Assembly: GCF_014640535.1 (NCBI RefSeq)
Contig: NZ_BMHD01000001.1
Location: forward strand, 1,428,214-1,492,213
Direction of reading: 5' to 3'
Source: Cnuibacter physcomitrellae
Lineage (GTDB): Bacteria > Actinomycetota > Actinomycetes > Actinomycetales > Microbacteriaceae
DNA length: 64,000 nt
The notes beneath the pieces are model-generated. The model ran no database searches. It was not told the DNA's origin and saw only the letters and a program-made list of their open reading frames with translations. The position numbers and the translations under genes are program-made. Shown in pieces: positions 44,142 through 53,130 of the stretch. Within the stretch, counting starts at the first letter, position 1. Each line of letters begins with the position of its first letter.

Positions 44142-45734
44142 TCAGCGCTCGGGGGCGGTCTCCACGCTCGCGACAGGAGCCGCCGCCGCGTCAGCAGGCG
44201 AGGCGGACGCAGCAGGCGAAGCAGGCGAGGCGGGCACCGCACTCGTGGGCGCGCCCCCGGCGGCCTGCGGCGCCGACCACCCCGTCGCCGCCTTGCGGCG
44301 GGCGAAGAAGAACACCACCACGGCCGCGACCAGCGCCACCGCCGCCGGCAGGATGAGCGACTGGGCCATCGCGGTCGAGAAGCCGTCCTGCAGCTGTGCG
44401 GGCAGGGACTGGCCCGCCGACGCCTCCGATCCGGAGAACTCGCCCATCCCCGGCAGCTCGGCCGACAGGCGCGCCTGGATCAGCACGGCGATGGAGGCGC
44501 TGCCGAGCACGGCCCCGATCTGGCGGGTCGTGTTGAAGACGCCGGATCCGGCTCCCGCATCCTTCGGAGCCAGGTTCCGGGTGGCGGTGTTGGAGATCGG
44601 GGCCCACATCCCGGCGTTGGCCAGACCGAGCAGCGCGGAGGGCAGGAGCAGCATCCACACGGGGGTGTCGGCGTGCAGCAGGAGCGCGTACCAGACCAGT
44701 CCCGCGGACAGGAACACCAGCGCGAGCACCGCGATCGGCCGGGGGTCGATGCGGTTGAGGGCGCGACCCACCACGGGTGCCAGGCCACCGGCGATGACGG
44801 CCATCGGCACCAGCATCAGCGCCGACTGGGTCGGCGTGAAGCCGCGCACGATCTGGAAGTAGAACACGAGCGGCAGCGACATGCAGGTGACCGTGAAGCC
44901 GACGAGCGAGATCGCCGTGTTGGCCAGCGAGAAGTTGCGGTCGCGGAACAGTCCGAGCGGCAGCAGCGGCTCGCTCCGCTTCTGCACGGCCTGCCAGACC
45001 ACGAAGAGCGCCAGCACGACGACCCCGGCGATGATGAGCGACCAGACGCTGATCGGCCCGACGATGGTGCCCCAGTCGTAGGTCTCCCCCTCCTGGATGC
45101 CGAACACGAGGAGGAACATGCCGATCGCGCTCAGGATGACGCCGGGGATGTCGAAGCGGTGCGAGTGGGTCTTGAGCTTCGGCACGTAGATCGCGGCGAG
45201 GACGAAGCCGATGATGCCGACGGGCACGTTGATGAAGAAGATCCACTCCCAGCCCAGTCCGTCGACGAGGAGGCCGCCGGCGACCGGGCCGACGAGCATG
45301 GCGACACCGGCCACGGAACCCCAGAGACCCATGGCCGCACCGCGGCGCTCGGGCGGGAAGATGCGGGTGATGACCGAGAGGGTCTGCGGTGCCATCAGGG
45401 CTGCGCCGAGTCCCTGCACGGCGCGGGCCACGATCAGCATGCCGATGCTCGTGGAGAGCCCGCACCAGGCCGAGGCGGCCGTGAACACCACCAGGCCCGT
45501 GAGGTAGATGTTCTTCGGACCGAAGCGGTCACCGAGGCGGCCCGTGATGAGCAGGGGCACGGCGTATGCCAGCAGGTACGCGCTGGTGACCCAGATGACC
45601 GCGTTGATGTCGGTCGCGAGGCCCTCCATGATGGCGGGGTTCGCCACCGACACGATGGTCGTGTCGATGAGGATCATGAAGAACCCGATGACCAGCGACC
45701 AGAGGGCGGGCCAGGGCTTGACGGTGGTGTCCAC
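44142..45734 (-). CDS. DHA2-type multidrug efflux MFS transporter (EmrB/QacA family)
   Basis: The 530-residue protein has 14 predicted helices. Typical features are DTTIVSVANPAI in helix 1, GRLGDRFGPKN after helix 2, and motif C in GSVAGVAMLVGPVAGG, which marks exporters. A Pro/Ala/Ser tail follows. It probably expels toxic organic compounds by proton antiport. The gene is 41 bp downstream of a padR gene and likely cotranscribed, so induction by its substrates through PadR is expected. Confidence 0.92.
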   Translation of the reverse strand: MDTTVKPWPALWSLVIGFFMILIDTTIVSVANPAIMEGLATDINAVIWVTSAYLLAYAVPLLITGRLGDRFGPKNIYLTGLVVFTAASAWCGLSTSIGMLIVARAVQGLGAALMAPQTLSVITRIFPPERRGAAMGLWGSVAGVAMLVGPVAGGLLVDGLGWEWIFFINVPVGIIGFVLAAIYVPKLKTHSHRFDIPGVILSAIGMFLLVFGIQEGETYDWGTIVGPISVWSLIIAGVVVLALFVVWQAVQKRSEPLLPLGLFRDRNFSLANTAISLVGFTVTCMSLPLVFYFQIVRGFTPTQSALMLVPMAVIAGGLAPVVGRALNRIDPRPIAVLALVFLSAGLVWYALLLHADTPVWMLLLPSALLGLANAGMWAPISNTATRNLAPKDAGAGSGVFNTTRQIGAVLGSASIAVLIQARLSAELPGMGEFSGSEASAGQSLPAQLQDGFSTAMAQSLILPAAVALVAAVVVFFFARRKAATGWSAPQAAGGAPTSAVPASPASPAASASPADAAAAPVASVETAPER

Positions 45735-45775
45735 GAGGGATCTCTCTCTGTGCAGGGGGGGGTCGGAGGGGCCGG

Positions 45776-46333
45776 TCAGTCCCAGGGGAGGGAGCCGTCG
45801 GCCAGGTCGGCCAGGAGCGCGTCGATCCAGTCGATCTCGCTCTCGAGCAGCGTGCGGCGGTACTGCGCCTCGATCCAGAACCGGCGGGGCAGGTCCTTCG
45901 CGAGCACACGGCCCACCCCGCCGTCGACGCCCACCAGTTCCGCACGGAGGCTGTCGACGCGACGCTCGAGGAGGGCGCGCACCTGATCCAGCGGGAGGTT
46001 GTGGGCCTCGGCCAGCGCGAGGGCGAACTCGGGGTAGGCGGGCACCGGGGAGGCGAGCATGGCGGTGAGGCGCTCCTGGAGCGCCTGCCTGCCCGCCTCG
46101 GTGACCTCGTAGGTCGTGCGCTCCGGGCGGTTGCCCTCGCGCGAGGTGCCGACCTCGCGGGCGTAGCCCTCGCGCTCGAGGCGAGCCACCGTGTGGTACA
46201 GCGACCCCGGGCGCACCTTCACGAGCTGGTCGGTCTGGCGCAGGGTCATCGTCTGGAACATCTCGTACGGATGCATCGGGCTCTCGACGAGCAGGGACAG
46301 CGCCGCCACCGCGAGCGTGGTGAGCTCGGCCAT
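45776..46333 (-). CDS. PadR-family transcriptional regulator
   Basis: The 185-residue protein has an N-terminal winged helix (about 1-85), with VRPGSLYHTVARLEREGY as the recognition segment, and a C-terminal helical dimerisation domain (Vir-type). ATG 46333 has GGGGAGG four bases upstream; the nine extra upstream codons are unlikely. Such regulators usually repress the linked drug exporter and themselves, as the operator-promoter arrangement at 46351-46391 suggests. Confidence 0.92.
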   Translation of the reverse strand: MAELTTLAVAALSLLVESPMHPYEMFQTMTLRQTDQLVKVRPGSLYHTVARLEREGYAREVGTSREGNRPERTTYEVTEAGRQALQERLTAMLASPVPAYPEFALALAEAHNLPLDQVRALLERRVDSLRAELVGVDGGVGRVLAKDLPRRFWIEAQYRRTLLESEIDWIDALLADLADGSLPWD

Positions 46334-46350
46334 CGTTCCTCCCCGTCGAC

Positions 46351-46391
46351 TATTCCACATGGAATATACGGGATGGACTACCCGAACGCAA
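46351..46391 (-). promoter_or_regulatory. Promoter and PadR operator of the padR-efflux operon
   Basis: On the minus strand the -35 is TTGCGT (46391 to 46386), the spacer 17 bp, and the -10 TATATT (46368 to 46363). The palindrome TATTCC-N4-GGAATA (46351-46366) overlaps the -10, an ideal position for autorepression. Confidence 0.75.
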
Positions 46392-46415
46392 GCCGCGTCG
46401 TCGCCCGGAGCACGA

Positions 46416-46449
46416 GGAAGCCCCCCGTCCCGGAGGACGAGGGGCTTCC
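46416..46449 (-). terminator. Terminator after the sugar ABC operon
   Basis: GGAAGCCCC (46416-46424) pairs with GGGGCTTCC (46441-46449) around a 16-base loop. It lies about 20 bp after the chvE-like stop codon, in the minus direction. Confidence 0.7.
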
Positions 46450-46469
46450 GTGGTGCGAGGTGCTGGAGA

Positions 46470-47591
46470 TCAGCCCTGGCCGTTGACGATCGCCAGGAGC
46501 GAGGGGCTGTTGGCGTACGCCTCGGCCGCGTTCTCCTTGGTGACGATCACCGGGGGCAGCAGGTACGCGGGAACGACCTTCACGCCGTTGTCGTACTGCT
46601 CGGTGTCGTTGACCTCGGGGTCGGTGCCCTTCTGGAGGTCCTGGATCATCTTGATGGTCTGGTCGACCAGGAGGGTGGTGTCCTTGTTGATGGTGGAGTA
46701 CTGGTCTCCGGCCATGATCGACTTCACCGACTCGGCCTCGGAGTCCTGACCGGTGACGGTGAAGGTCTTGACGTCCTTGCCGGCCTGCTGCACCGAGGTG
46801 AGGATGGCGCGGGCGAGGGTGTCGTTCGGGGACAGGACGCCGTCCAGGGTCTTCGAGCCGTAGGTCGAGGTCAGCAGCGAGTCCATGCGGGACTGTGCGT
46901 TCTCGGCCTTCCAGCCCTGGGTCGCGGTCTGGTTGATGTCGGTCTGGCCCGAGCCGACGACGAGGGTGCCGTCATCGATCTTGGGCTGCAGCACGCTCAT
47001 CGCGCCGTTGAAGAACACGGCCGAGTTGGCGTCGTCGGGCGAGCCGGAGAACAGTTCGATGTTCCACGGGGCGCCGTGACCGGAGCGGGCCGCGAGACCA
47101 TCCAGGAGGGCCTGGCCCTGCAGCTCACCGACCTTGTAGTTGTCGAACGCGACGTAGTAGTCCACGTTCGGGGTGTTCTCGATCAGGCGGTCGTAGGCGA
47201 TGATCTTCACGCCCGCGTCGGCGGCCTGCTGGAGCTGGGTGCCCAGCTGCTTGCCGTCCTTCGCGCCGATGACGATGACCTTGGCGCCGTTGGTGACCAT
47301 GGCCGAGATCTGGTTCTGCTGCTCCGCGACGGTGTTCGAGGCGGGGGCGTACTGCACGTCGGCCTTGAAGCCGGCATCCTCGAGGCCCTTGGTGAACAGG
47401 TCACCGGCGAGAACCCAGTTCTCCGAGGTCTTGTCGGGCAGCGCGACGCCGATGGTCGAGTCGGCCGGGAAGCCCGCGCTCGCCGCGTCGGTGCTGTCGG
47501 TCGAGCCGCCGCGGTCGTTGCTCGAGCAACCGGCCAGCGTCAGCGCTGCGGCCGCCGCGAGGGCGGTCGCTGCCAAAGCGATTCTCTTCAT
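46470..47591 (-). CDS. chvE: ChvE-type monosaccharide-binding lipoprotein
   Basis: The 373-residue protein has a lipoprotein signal (lipobox LAGC, Cys22) and a periplasmic-binding fold of the ribose/xylose class: IGVALPDKTSENWVLAGD, VIGAKDGKQL, VDYYVAFDNYKVGELQG, and GTLVVGSGQTDI. ChvE binds several aldoses and, in plant-associated bacteria, links sugar sensing to host contact. It is the last gene of a three-gene importer operon, downstream of permease and ATPase genes. The exact sugar range is unknown. Confidence 0.9.
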   Translation of the reverse strand: MKRIALAATALAAAAALTLAGCSSNDRGGSTDSTDAASAGFPADSTIGVALPDKTSENWVLAGDLFTKGLEDAGFKADVQYAPASNTVAEQQNQISAMVTNGAKVIVIGAKDGKQLGTQLQQAADAGVKIIAYDRLIENTPNVDYYVAFDNYKVGELQGQALLDGLAARSGHGAPWNIELFSGSPDDANSAVFFNGAMSVLQPKIDDGTLVVGSGQTDINQTATQGWKAENAQSRMDSLLTSTYGSKTLDGVLSPNDTLARAILTSVQQAGKDVKTFTVTGQDSEAESVKSIMAGDQYSTINKDTTLLVDQTIKMIQDLQKGTDPEVNDTEQYDNGVKVVPAYLLPPVIVTKENAAEAYANSPSLLAIVNGQG

Positions 47592-47642
47592 TGATTGATC
47601 ACTCTCTCTTGGTGGTGGTGAGACGGATTCGGTGGCGTGGCG

Positions 47643-48995
47643 CTAGGAGCGCGTCACGTCGGCCGGCTGACTCGTCTCGTTCGTTCCGGCCGTTGGCAGA
47701 ACGGTCGGGGGCTCGGTGGGGCCATCGGCCGCGCGCGCCCGGCGGCGCGAGGACCAGATGCCCAGGATGGACGGACGCCCGCTGGCCTTGCTGAGCACGT
47801 CGACACCGACGGCGAGCAGGAGCACCAGGCCCTTGATGATGGACACGTAGTCGGCGCCGACACCCAGCAGCTGCAGGCCGTTGTTCAGGAACGCCATGAC
47901 CAGACCACCGATGATCGACCCGATCACGGTGCCGATGCCGCCGGAGACCGCGGCGCCGCCGATGAAGACCGCGGCGATCGCGTCGAGCTCCCAGCCGTTG
48001 CCGTCCTGCGGACCGGAGGCGGTGGAGCGGGCGATGAAGATCATCCCGGCCAGAGCGGCGAGCACCGACATGTTCATCATCACGAAGAAGTCGACCCGGC
48101 GGTCCTTCACGCCCGACAGGGTCGCGGCGAGACGGTTGCCACCGACCGCGTAGATGCGGCGACCGAAGGTGGTGTTGTTCGTGATGAACGTGTAGATGAT
48201 CACGAGCACCACGAGGATGATGCCGGAGATCGGGAAGCTCGTGCCCACACGGCCCGTCGCGAACAGGTACGCCGCGGCGAGGATGATCGCCGAGATGATG
48301 ACGACCTTGACGATCGACACCCACAGCGGCGCCGAGTCTGACCCGGTCTTGTGCTGGCGGCGGCGCAGGCGGATCTCGTTGAACACGACCCAGACCACGC
48401 CGAGGAGGCCGAGGACCATGGTGAGGAAGTTGAACGGCAGCGCGATGGGCAGCTCCGGCAGGTAGCCGGCGCCGATCTTGCCGAAGTCCTGCGGCACCGG
48501 GGTGGTGGTCGACTGACCGACGACCTGGTTCGCGCCACGGAAGATGAGCATGCCGGCCAGGGTCACGATGAACGCCGGGACCCCGACGTACGCCACCCAG
48601 AAGCCCTGCCATGCACCGATCAGGGCACCGACCACGAGGCCGAGCACGATGGCAAGCGGCCAGGGGAGGTTCCAGTCGGCCATCGACTTGGCGACCACGA
48701 TGCCGACGAACGCCGCCACCGATCCCACCGACAGGTCGATGTGACCCATGATGATGACCATCACCATCCCGATCGCGAGGATCAGGATGTAGGAGTACTG
48801 CTGCACGACGTTGATGAGGTTCGTCGACGACAGCGTCAGTCCGCCGGTCAGGACCTCGAACAGCAGGATGATGACGATCAGCGACCCGAGGATGCCGAAC
48901 TGGCGAGCCGTGGACTGGCTGCGGCCGAACACCTTCTTGATGTCGGCCAGACCGCCCGACTTCTTCGGCGCGGACGTGTCGGTGGTGGTGGTCAT
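47643..48995 (-). CDS. gguB: Sugar ABC transporter permease, GguB/MmsB type
   Basis: The 450-residue protein has 10-12 helices and the signatures of ribose/xylose-type permeases: [17 protein letters not shown] and [22 protein letters not shown], with the conserved coupling segment before a [13 protein letters not shown] motif. A hydrophilic loop and extra helices (about 205-260) separate the halves, as in GguB and XylH. The ATG overlaps the ATPase stop by four bases. Confidence 0.92.
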   Translation of the reverse strand: MTTTTDTSAPKKSGGLADIKKVFGRSQSTARQFGILGSLIVIILLFEVLTGGLTLSSTNLINVVQQYSYILILAIGMVMVIIMGHIDLSVGSVAAFVGIVVAKSMADWNLPWPLAIVLGLVVGALIGAWQGFWVAYVGVPAFIVTLAGMLIFRGANQVVGQSTTTPVPQDFGKIGAGYLPELPIALPFNFLTMVLGLLGVVWVVFNEIRLRRRQHKTGSDSAPLWVSIVKVVIISAIILAAAYLFATGRVGTSFPISGIILVVLVIIYTFITNNTTFGRRIYAVGGNRLAATLSGVKDRRVDFFVMMNMSVLAALAGMIFIARSTASGPQDGNGWELDAIAAVFIGGAAVSGGIGTVIGSIIGGLVMAFLNNGLQLLGVGADYVSIIKGLVLLLAVGVDVLSKASGRPSILGIWSSRRRARAADGPTEPPTVLPTAGTNETSQPADVTRS

Positions 48996-50545
48996 GCCTG
49001 TGCCTTCTTCTTCTCGCTCGTCATGCTGCGCATGAGGTTCTCAGGAGTCGCGTCGGACGCGGTGATCTCGTCGGTGATGCTGCCCTCGAAGACCGTGTAG
49101 ATCCGGTCCGCCATGCCGAGCAGCTCCGGCAGCTCGCTCGAGATGAGGATGATGCCCTTACCCTGCGCGGCCAGCTCCTGGATGATCGTGTAGATCTCGT
49201 ACTTGGCGCCGACGTCGATGCCGCGGGTGGGCTCGTCGAGGATGAGCAGGTCGGGGTCGGTGAACATCCACTTCGCCAGCACGACCTTCTGCTGGTTGCC
49301 ACCGGAGAGCTTGGAGACGCCGACCTCGACGCTGGGCGTCTTGATCCGGAGCTTGCCGCGGTAGTCCTCCGCGACCTCGTGCTCCTTGTAGGCGTCGACC
49401 ACGCCGTGCGGGGCGATCTTCGACAGCTTCGCCGAGACGATGGAGCGCTCGATCGTGTCGAGCAGGTTGAGGCCGAGCACCTTCCGGTCCTCGCTCACAT
49501 ACGCCAGACCGTGGCGGATCGCGGACGGCACGTCGCGCATGACGATCGGCTTGCCGTCCTTGATCACCTCGCCCTCGAGGTAGGTGCCGTAGGAGCGGCC
49601 GAACAGGCTCATCGCCAGCTCGGTCCGGCCCGCACCCATCAGACCGGCGAGCCCGACCACCTCGCCGCGGCGGACGTAGAGGTTGGAGTGCTTCGCGACC
49701 AGACGCTCGGCGATGAGGGGGTGCTGGACCGTCCAGTCGCGCACCTCGAAGAACACCTCGCCGATCGTGGCGTGGCGCTCCGGGTATCGCGACGCCAACG
49801 AACGACCCACCATGCCGCGGATGATGCGGTCCTCATCCACACCGCCGGCGTGGACGTCGAGCGTCTCGACCGTCTTGCCGTCGCGGATGATCGTGATCGA
49901 GTCGGCGATCCGCTCGATCTCGTTCAGCTTGTGACTGATCATGATCGACGCGATCCCGCGGCCCTTGAGGCCGAGGATGAGGTCGAGCAGGTGCTGCGAG
50001 TCGTCCTCGTTCAGCGCCGCGGTCGGCTCGTCGAGGATGAGGAGCTTCACGTTCTTCGACAGCGCCTTGGCGATCTCGACCAGCTGCTGCTTGCCCACAC
50101 CCAGGTTCTTGATCTGCGTGTCCGGGTCGTCCTCGAGGCCGACGCGGGCCAGCAGCTCGATCGCACGCGCCTTCTGCTCCACCCAATCGATGCGCCCGAA
50201 ACGCGTGACCTCGTTGCCGAGGAAGATGTTCTCGGTGATCGACAGCTCCGGGATCAGCGCGAGCTCCTGATGGATGATCGCGATCCCCGCATCCTCGCTG
50301 GCACGGATGTCGCGGAACGCCACAGCCTGCCCCTGGAAGAAGATCTGACCCGAGAACGACCCCGCGGGGTACACGCCGGAAAGCACCTTCATCAAGGTCG
50401 ACTTCCCGGCACCGTTCTCACCGCAGATGGCGTGGATCTCGCCCGCCTGGACGGTGATGGAGACATCCTCCAGGGCCTTGACCCCGGGGAACTCCTTGGT
50501 GATGGACCGCATCTCCAGAATGGGCGGCGTGCCATCAGGGCGCAT
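48992..50545 (-). CDS. gguA: Sugar ABC transporter duplicated ATPase, GguA/MmsA type
   Basis: The 517-residue protein has two ABC cassettes. The first has Walker [10 protein letters not shown], the signature region [12 protein letters not shown] and Walker [12 protein letters not shown]. The second has a degenerate Walker A ([12 protein letters not shown]), signature [12 protein letters not shown] and Walker [13 protein letters not shown]. This is the standard pattern for monosaccharide importers. ATG 50545 has AAAGGAG five bases upstream; the longer frame is rejected. It is first in the operon. Confidence 0.95.
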   Translation of the reverse strand: MRPDGTPPILEMRSITKEFPGVKALEDVSITVQAGEIHAICGENGAGKSTLMKVLSGVYPAGSFSGQIFFQGQAVAFRDIRASEDAGIAIIHQELALIPELSITENIFLGNEVTRFGRIDWVEQKARAIELLARVGLEDDPDTQIKNLGVGKQQLVEIAKALSKNVKLLILDEPTAALNEDDSQHLLDLILGLKGRGIASIMISHKLNEIERIADSITIIRDGKTVETLDVHAGGVDEDRIIRGMVGRSLASRYPERHATIGEVFFEVRDWTVQHPLIAERLVAKHSNLYVRRGEVVGLAGLMGAGRTELAMSLFGRSYGTYLEGEVIKDGKPIVMRDVPSAIRHGLAYVSEDRKVLGLNLLDTIERSIVSAKLSKIAPHGVVDAYKEHEVAEDYRGKLRIKTPSVEVGVSKLSGGNQQKVVLAKWMFTDPDLLILDEPTRGIDVGAKYEIYTIIQELAAQGKGIILISSELPELLGMADRIYTVFEGSITDEITASDATPENLMRSMTSEKKKAQA

Positions 50546-50626
50546 ATCTGCTCCTTTGCCTGCGCGCGGTGGGAGGTCTTCCCACTCGAGCTGTCGTGTC
50601 AACGATGTCATGCACGACGAGGATCG

Positions 50627-50655
50627 AGTATCGCAACGTTAGGTCACATCGTCAA
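50627..50655 (-). promoter_or_regulatory. Promoter of the sugar ABC operon with LacI-type operator
   Basis: On the minus strand the -35 is TTGACG (50655 to 50650) and the -10 GATACT (50632 to 50627), 17 bp apart. The spacer holds CTAACGTTGC (50642 to 50633), an AACGTT-centred site of LacI type, ending at the -10. Confidence 0.75.
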
Positions 50656-50728
50656 GCTGAGACAGCATCCGCTGGTAACGAATAGAACACGATCTGAGCG
50701 GCCGTGCCGGAAGGGCATGTGTCCCACG

Positions 50729-50756
50729 TTGACTTCCGCGTCATCGTTGCTAGTCT
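50729..50756 (+). promoter_or_regulatory. Promoter of the lacI-family gene with related site
   Basis: TTGACT (50729-50734) and TAGTCT (50751-50756) are 16 bp apart. CATCGTTGC lies directly before the -10, sharing CGTTGC in the same place with the operon promoter, which suggests autoregulation. Confidence 0.65.
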
Positions 50757-50891
50757 CGATGCTCGATCGCGAGAGCGGACGACAGCACCGTCGCACCCCC
50801 GCATCCGCTCGCTTCCGCCGCTCGGGCACCTCTGACGACCTGCCCGACACCGCCGACGCGACCTCGACGAAGAGAGAGTTCCAACGCTGAC

Positions 50892-51914
50892 ATGGATGGC
50901 AGAGACGTCACCCGACACGCCAGGGCACGGCTGGAGGACGTGGCCCGACTCTCCGGTGTGAGCGCGAAGACGGTATCACGCGTGTTCTCGGATTCGTCCA
51001 AGGTCTCCCCTCAGACCCAGCAGAAGGTCATGGAGGCGGCGAAGCGGCTGCGCTTCCGGCCCAACGTGCTCGCGCGGGACCTCCGCCGCGGGGGCGTCAG
51101 CAGCACGATCGCGTTCATCATCGGCGACATCCAGAACCCGTTCTACTTCCACGTCGCCGCGGGCATCGAACGCGAGCTGTCGCAGCACGGCTTCACCATG
51201 CTGCTCGCCACCACCGCCGACTCGGCCGACAGCGAGGCCCGGGTGGTCGACTCGCTCCTCGCCCAGCGGGTGCGGGCGCTCCTGCTCATCCCGGTCGCCG
51301 ACGACCAGTCCTACCTCGAGGGCGAACGGCAGCTCGGCACGCCCATCATCGGCGTCGACCGACCCCCGCGCGACCTCGTGGCCGACACGGTGGTGCTGGC
51401 CAACCGCAGCGGCATGGCCGAGGCCGTGCGCTCGCTCACGGCGCTGGGCCACCGCCGCATCGGATTCGTCAGCAACCCCTCGGCCTTCCACACGGTGGAC
51501 GAGCGGCTCGAGGGGTACCGCGAGGCGCTGAGAGAGGTCGGCGTCACCGAGACGCAGTGCTGGGAACGGGTCTACGACGACCCGTCGGTCGACGTGCAGG
51601 AGTCCGTGCGGTCGCTGCTCGACTCCCCCGATCCGCCGACGGCGATCGTCACGGGCAACAACCGCGCGACGGCCGGCGCCCTCCACGAGCTCCAGCGCCG
51701 TCGGGAGTCGATCGCCCTGATCGGGTTCGACGACTTCGACCTCGCCGACGTGCTGGGCATCTCGGTCGTCGCGTACGACACCCTCGAGCTCGGGCGCGCC
51801 GCCGCCCGGCTCGCGCTCGATCGGATCGAGTACCCCGACGGCCCCACCCAGCGCATCGAGGTCCCCACCCGCCTGGTCCACCGCGGCTCGGGCGAGATCC
51901 CCGTCCAGGTCTGA
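50892..51914 (+). CDS. LacI-family transcriptional regulator
   Basis: The 340-residue protein has the LacI helix-turn-helix (LEDVARLSGVSAKTVSRVFS, 15-34), the hinge helix region RPNVLARDLRRG, and a sugar-binding domain starting TIAFIIGDIQNPFYFHVAAG. It is divergent from the ABC operon, 346 bp away start to start, and is very probably its sugar-responsive repressor. The start ATG 50892 gives a normal N-terminus. Confidence 0.93.
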   Translation: MDGRDVTRHARARLEDVARLSGVSAKTVSRVFSDSSKVSPQTQQKVMEAAKRLRFRPNVLARDLRRGGVSSTIAFIIGDIQNPFYFHVAAGIERELSQHGFTMLLATTADSADSEARVVDSLLAQRVRALLLIPVADDQSYLEGERQLGTPIIGVDRPPRDLVADTVVLANRSGMAEAVRSLTALGHRRIGFVSNPSAFHTVDERLEGYREALREVGVTETQCWERVYDDPSVDVQESVRSLLDSPDPPTAIVTGNNRATAGALHELQRRRESIALIGFDDFDLADVLGISVVAYDTLELGRAAARLALDRIEYPDGPTQRIEVPTRLVHRGSGEIPVQV

Positions 51915-52049
51915 GCCACCCGCGCCGGTCGACACCCCGCGGGTTCCGCCCCCGCCGCGCGCCGTCGTCGCCTCAGCGGCGTCGTCCGCCCTCCCCGCGG
52001 ACGCAACCAGCGCCGCCACGGGGCGGGCGGCGGGCGCTAGCGTGGGGTG

Positions 52050-52997
52050 ATGGACGTGCCTGTCATCGACATCGACCGGGATCCCGCCGCCGTCGGCCGC
52101 GAGATCGACGAGACCCTGCGCAGCGTGGGCTTCTTCCAGATCGTTGGCCACGGCGTGCCGACCGAGATCGCGGACGGATGCTGGGACACCGCCCGGGCGT
52201 TCTTCGACCTGCCCCTGGAGGCCAAGCGGGAGATCGAGCGGGCGCCAGGGGGCCTCTACGGGTACTTCCCGATGGCAGTGGAGTCGCTGGCCAACTCCCT
52301 CGACGGGATGGGGCCGGGCGACCTCAAGGAGTCGATCAACGTCGGATGGCCCACGCCCCCGCCCGGGCCGTACGCCGACGAGACCGAGGCGGCGCTCTTC
52401 GCCCCGAACATCTGGCCGAGCGCGCTGCCTGAGCTGCGCCCCGCCACCGAGGCGCACTTCGGCGAGATGCAGCGCCTGTCGCACCGGCTGCTCTCGATCT
52501 TCGCCCTGGGGCTCGGGCTCGACGCCGGCTACTTCGCCGACAAGACGAGCCGGAGCCCGGCCGCGCTCCGCGTGATCGACTACCCCGAGCAGGCCGCGCC
52601 GCCGGAGGACGGCCAGCTGCGGGCCGGAGCCCACACCGACTACGGCACGCTCACGATCCTCAGGCAGCAGCTCGGCCGCGCGGGCCTCCAGGTGCACGAC
52701 GCCGCCACCGACTCGTGGATCGACATCCCACCCGTCGAGGGCGCCTACGTCATCAACATCGGCGACCTCATGGCGCGCTGGACGAACGACCGCTGGACCT
52801 CGACCCTCCACCGGGTGATCGATCCGGATGCGGGATCCGCCGTGTCCGCCCGTCGCCAGAGCATGCCGTTCTTCTTCAACGCCGACTACTCGCAGGTGAT
52901 CGAGTGCCTCCCCACCTGCGTGGGCGACGGCGCGCGATACGAGCCCGTCCTGGCCGGCCCCCACCTCGCCGGCAAGACCCGCAAGGCCGTCGCCTAG
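52050..52997 (+). CDS. 2-oxoglutarate/Fe(II)-dependent dioxygenase, isopenicillin N synthase-like
   Basis: The 315-residue protein has the N-terminal DIOX_N domain (PVIDIDRDP, GFFQIVGHGV) and a jelly-roll catalytic domain. Iron ligands are H and D in HTDYGTLTIL and the distal H in STLHRVI; RRQSMPFFF supplies the 2-oxoglutarate-binding Arg/Ser. Such enzymes hydroxylate or desaturate small molecules; the substrate is unknown. ATG 52050 is chosen; GTG 52047 precedes it directly. It stands alone, with an ordinary 135-bp gap upstream. Confidence 0.88.
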   Translation: MDVPVIDIDRDPAAVGREIDETLRSVGFFQIVGHGVPTEIADGCWDTARAFFDLPLEAKREIERAPGGLYGYFPMAVESLANSLDGMGPGDLKESINVGWPTPPPGPYADETEAALFAPNIWPSALPELRPATEAHFGEMQRLSHRLLSIFALGLGLDAGYFADKTSRSPAALRVIDYPEQAAPPEDGQLRAGAHTDYGTLTILRQQLGRAGLQVHDAATDSWIDIPPVEGAYVINIGDLMARWTNDRWTSTLHRVIDPDAGSAVSARRQSMPFFFNADYSQVIECLPTCVGDGARYEPVLAGPHLAGKTRKAVA

Positions 52998-53040
52998 CCC
53001 GACCCGAGCCCGGTGACCCACCCTCGTCCGCCCGACGCTC

Positions 53041-53102
53041 TTGACGACGTCCGGATGCGGGCCTACCGTGGTCCTCGCTGAAACCTGAATCACCTGTCAG
53101 GT
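53041..53102 (+). promoter_or_regulatory. Promoter and putative TetR operator of the ligase-hydrolase operon
   Basis: TTGACG (53041-53046) and TACCGT (53064-53069) are 17 bp apart. Just downstream, ACCTGA (53083-53088) and TCAGGT (53097-53102) form an inverted repeat whose right half is itself a palindrome (ACCTGTCAGGT). Placement after the start site fits repression by the TetR protein of the operon. Confidence 0.6.
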
Positions 53103-53130
53103 CGGCGCGGGATCGCGGTGAGGCGGTGGC

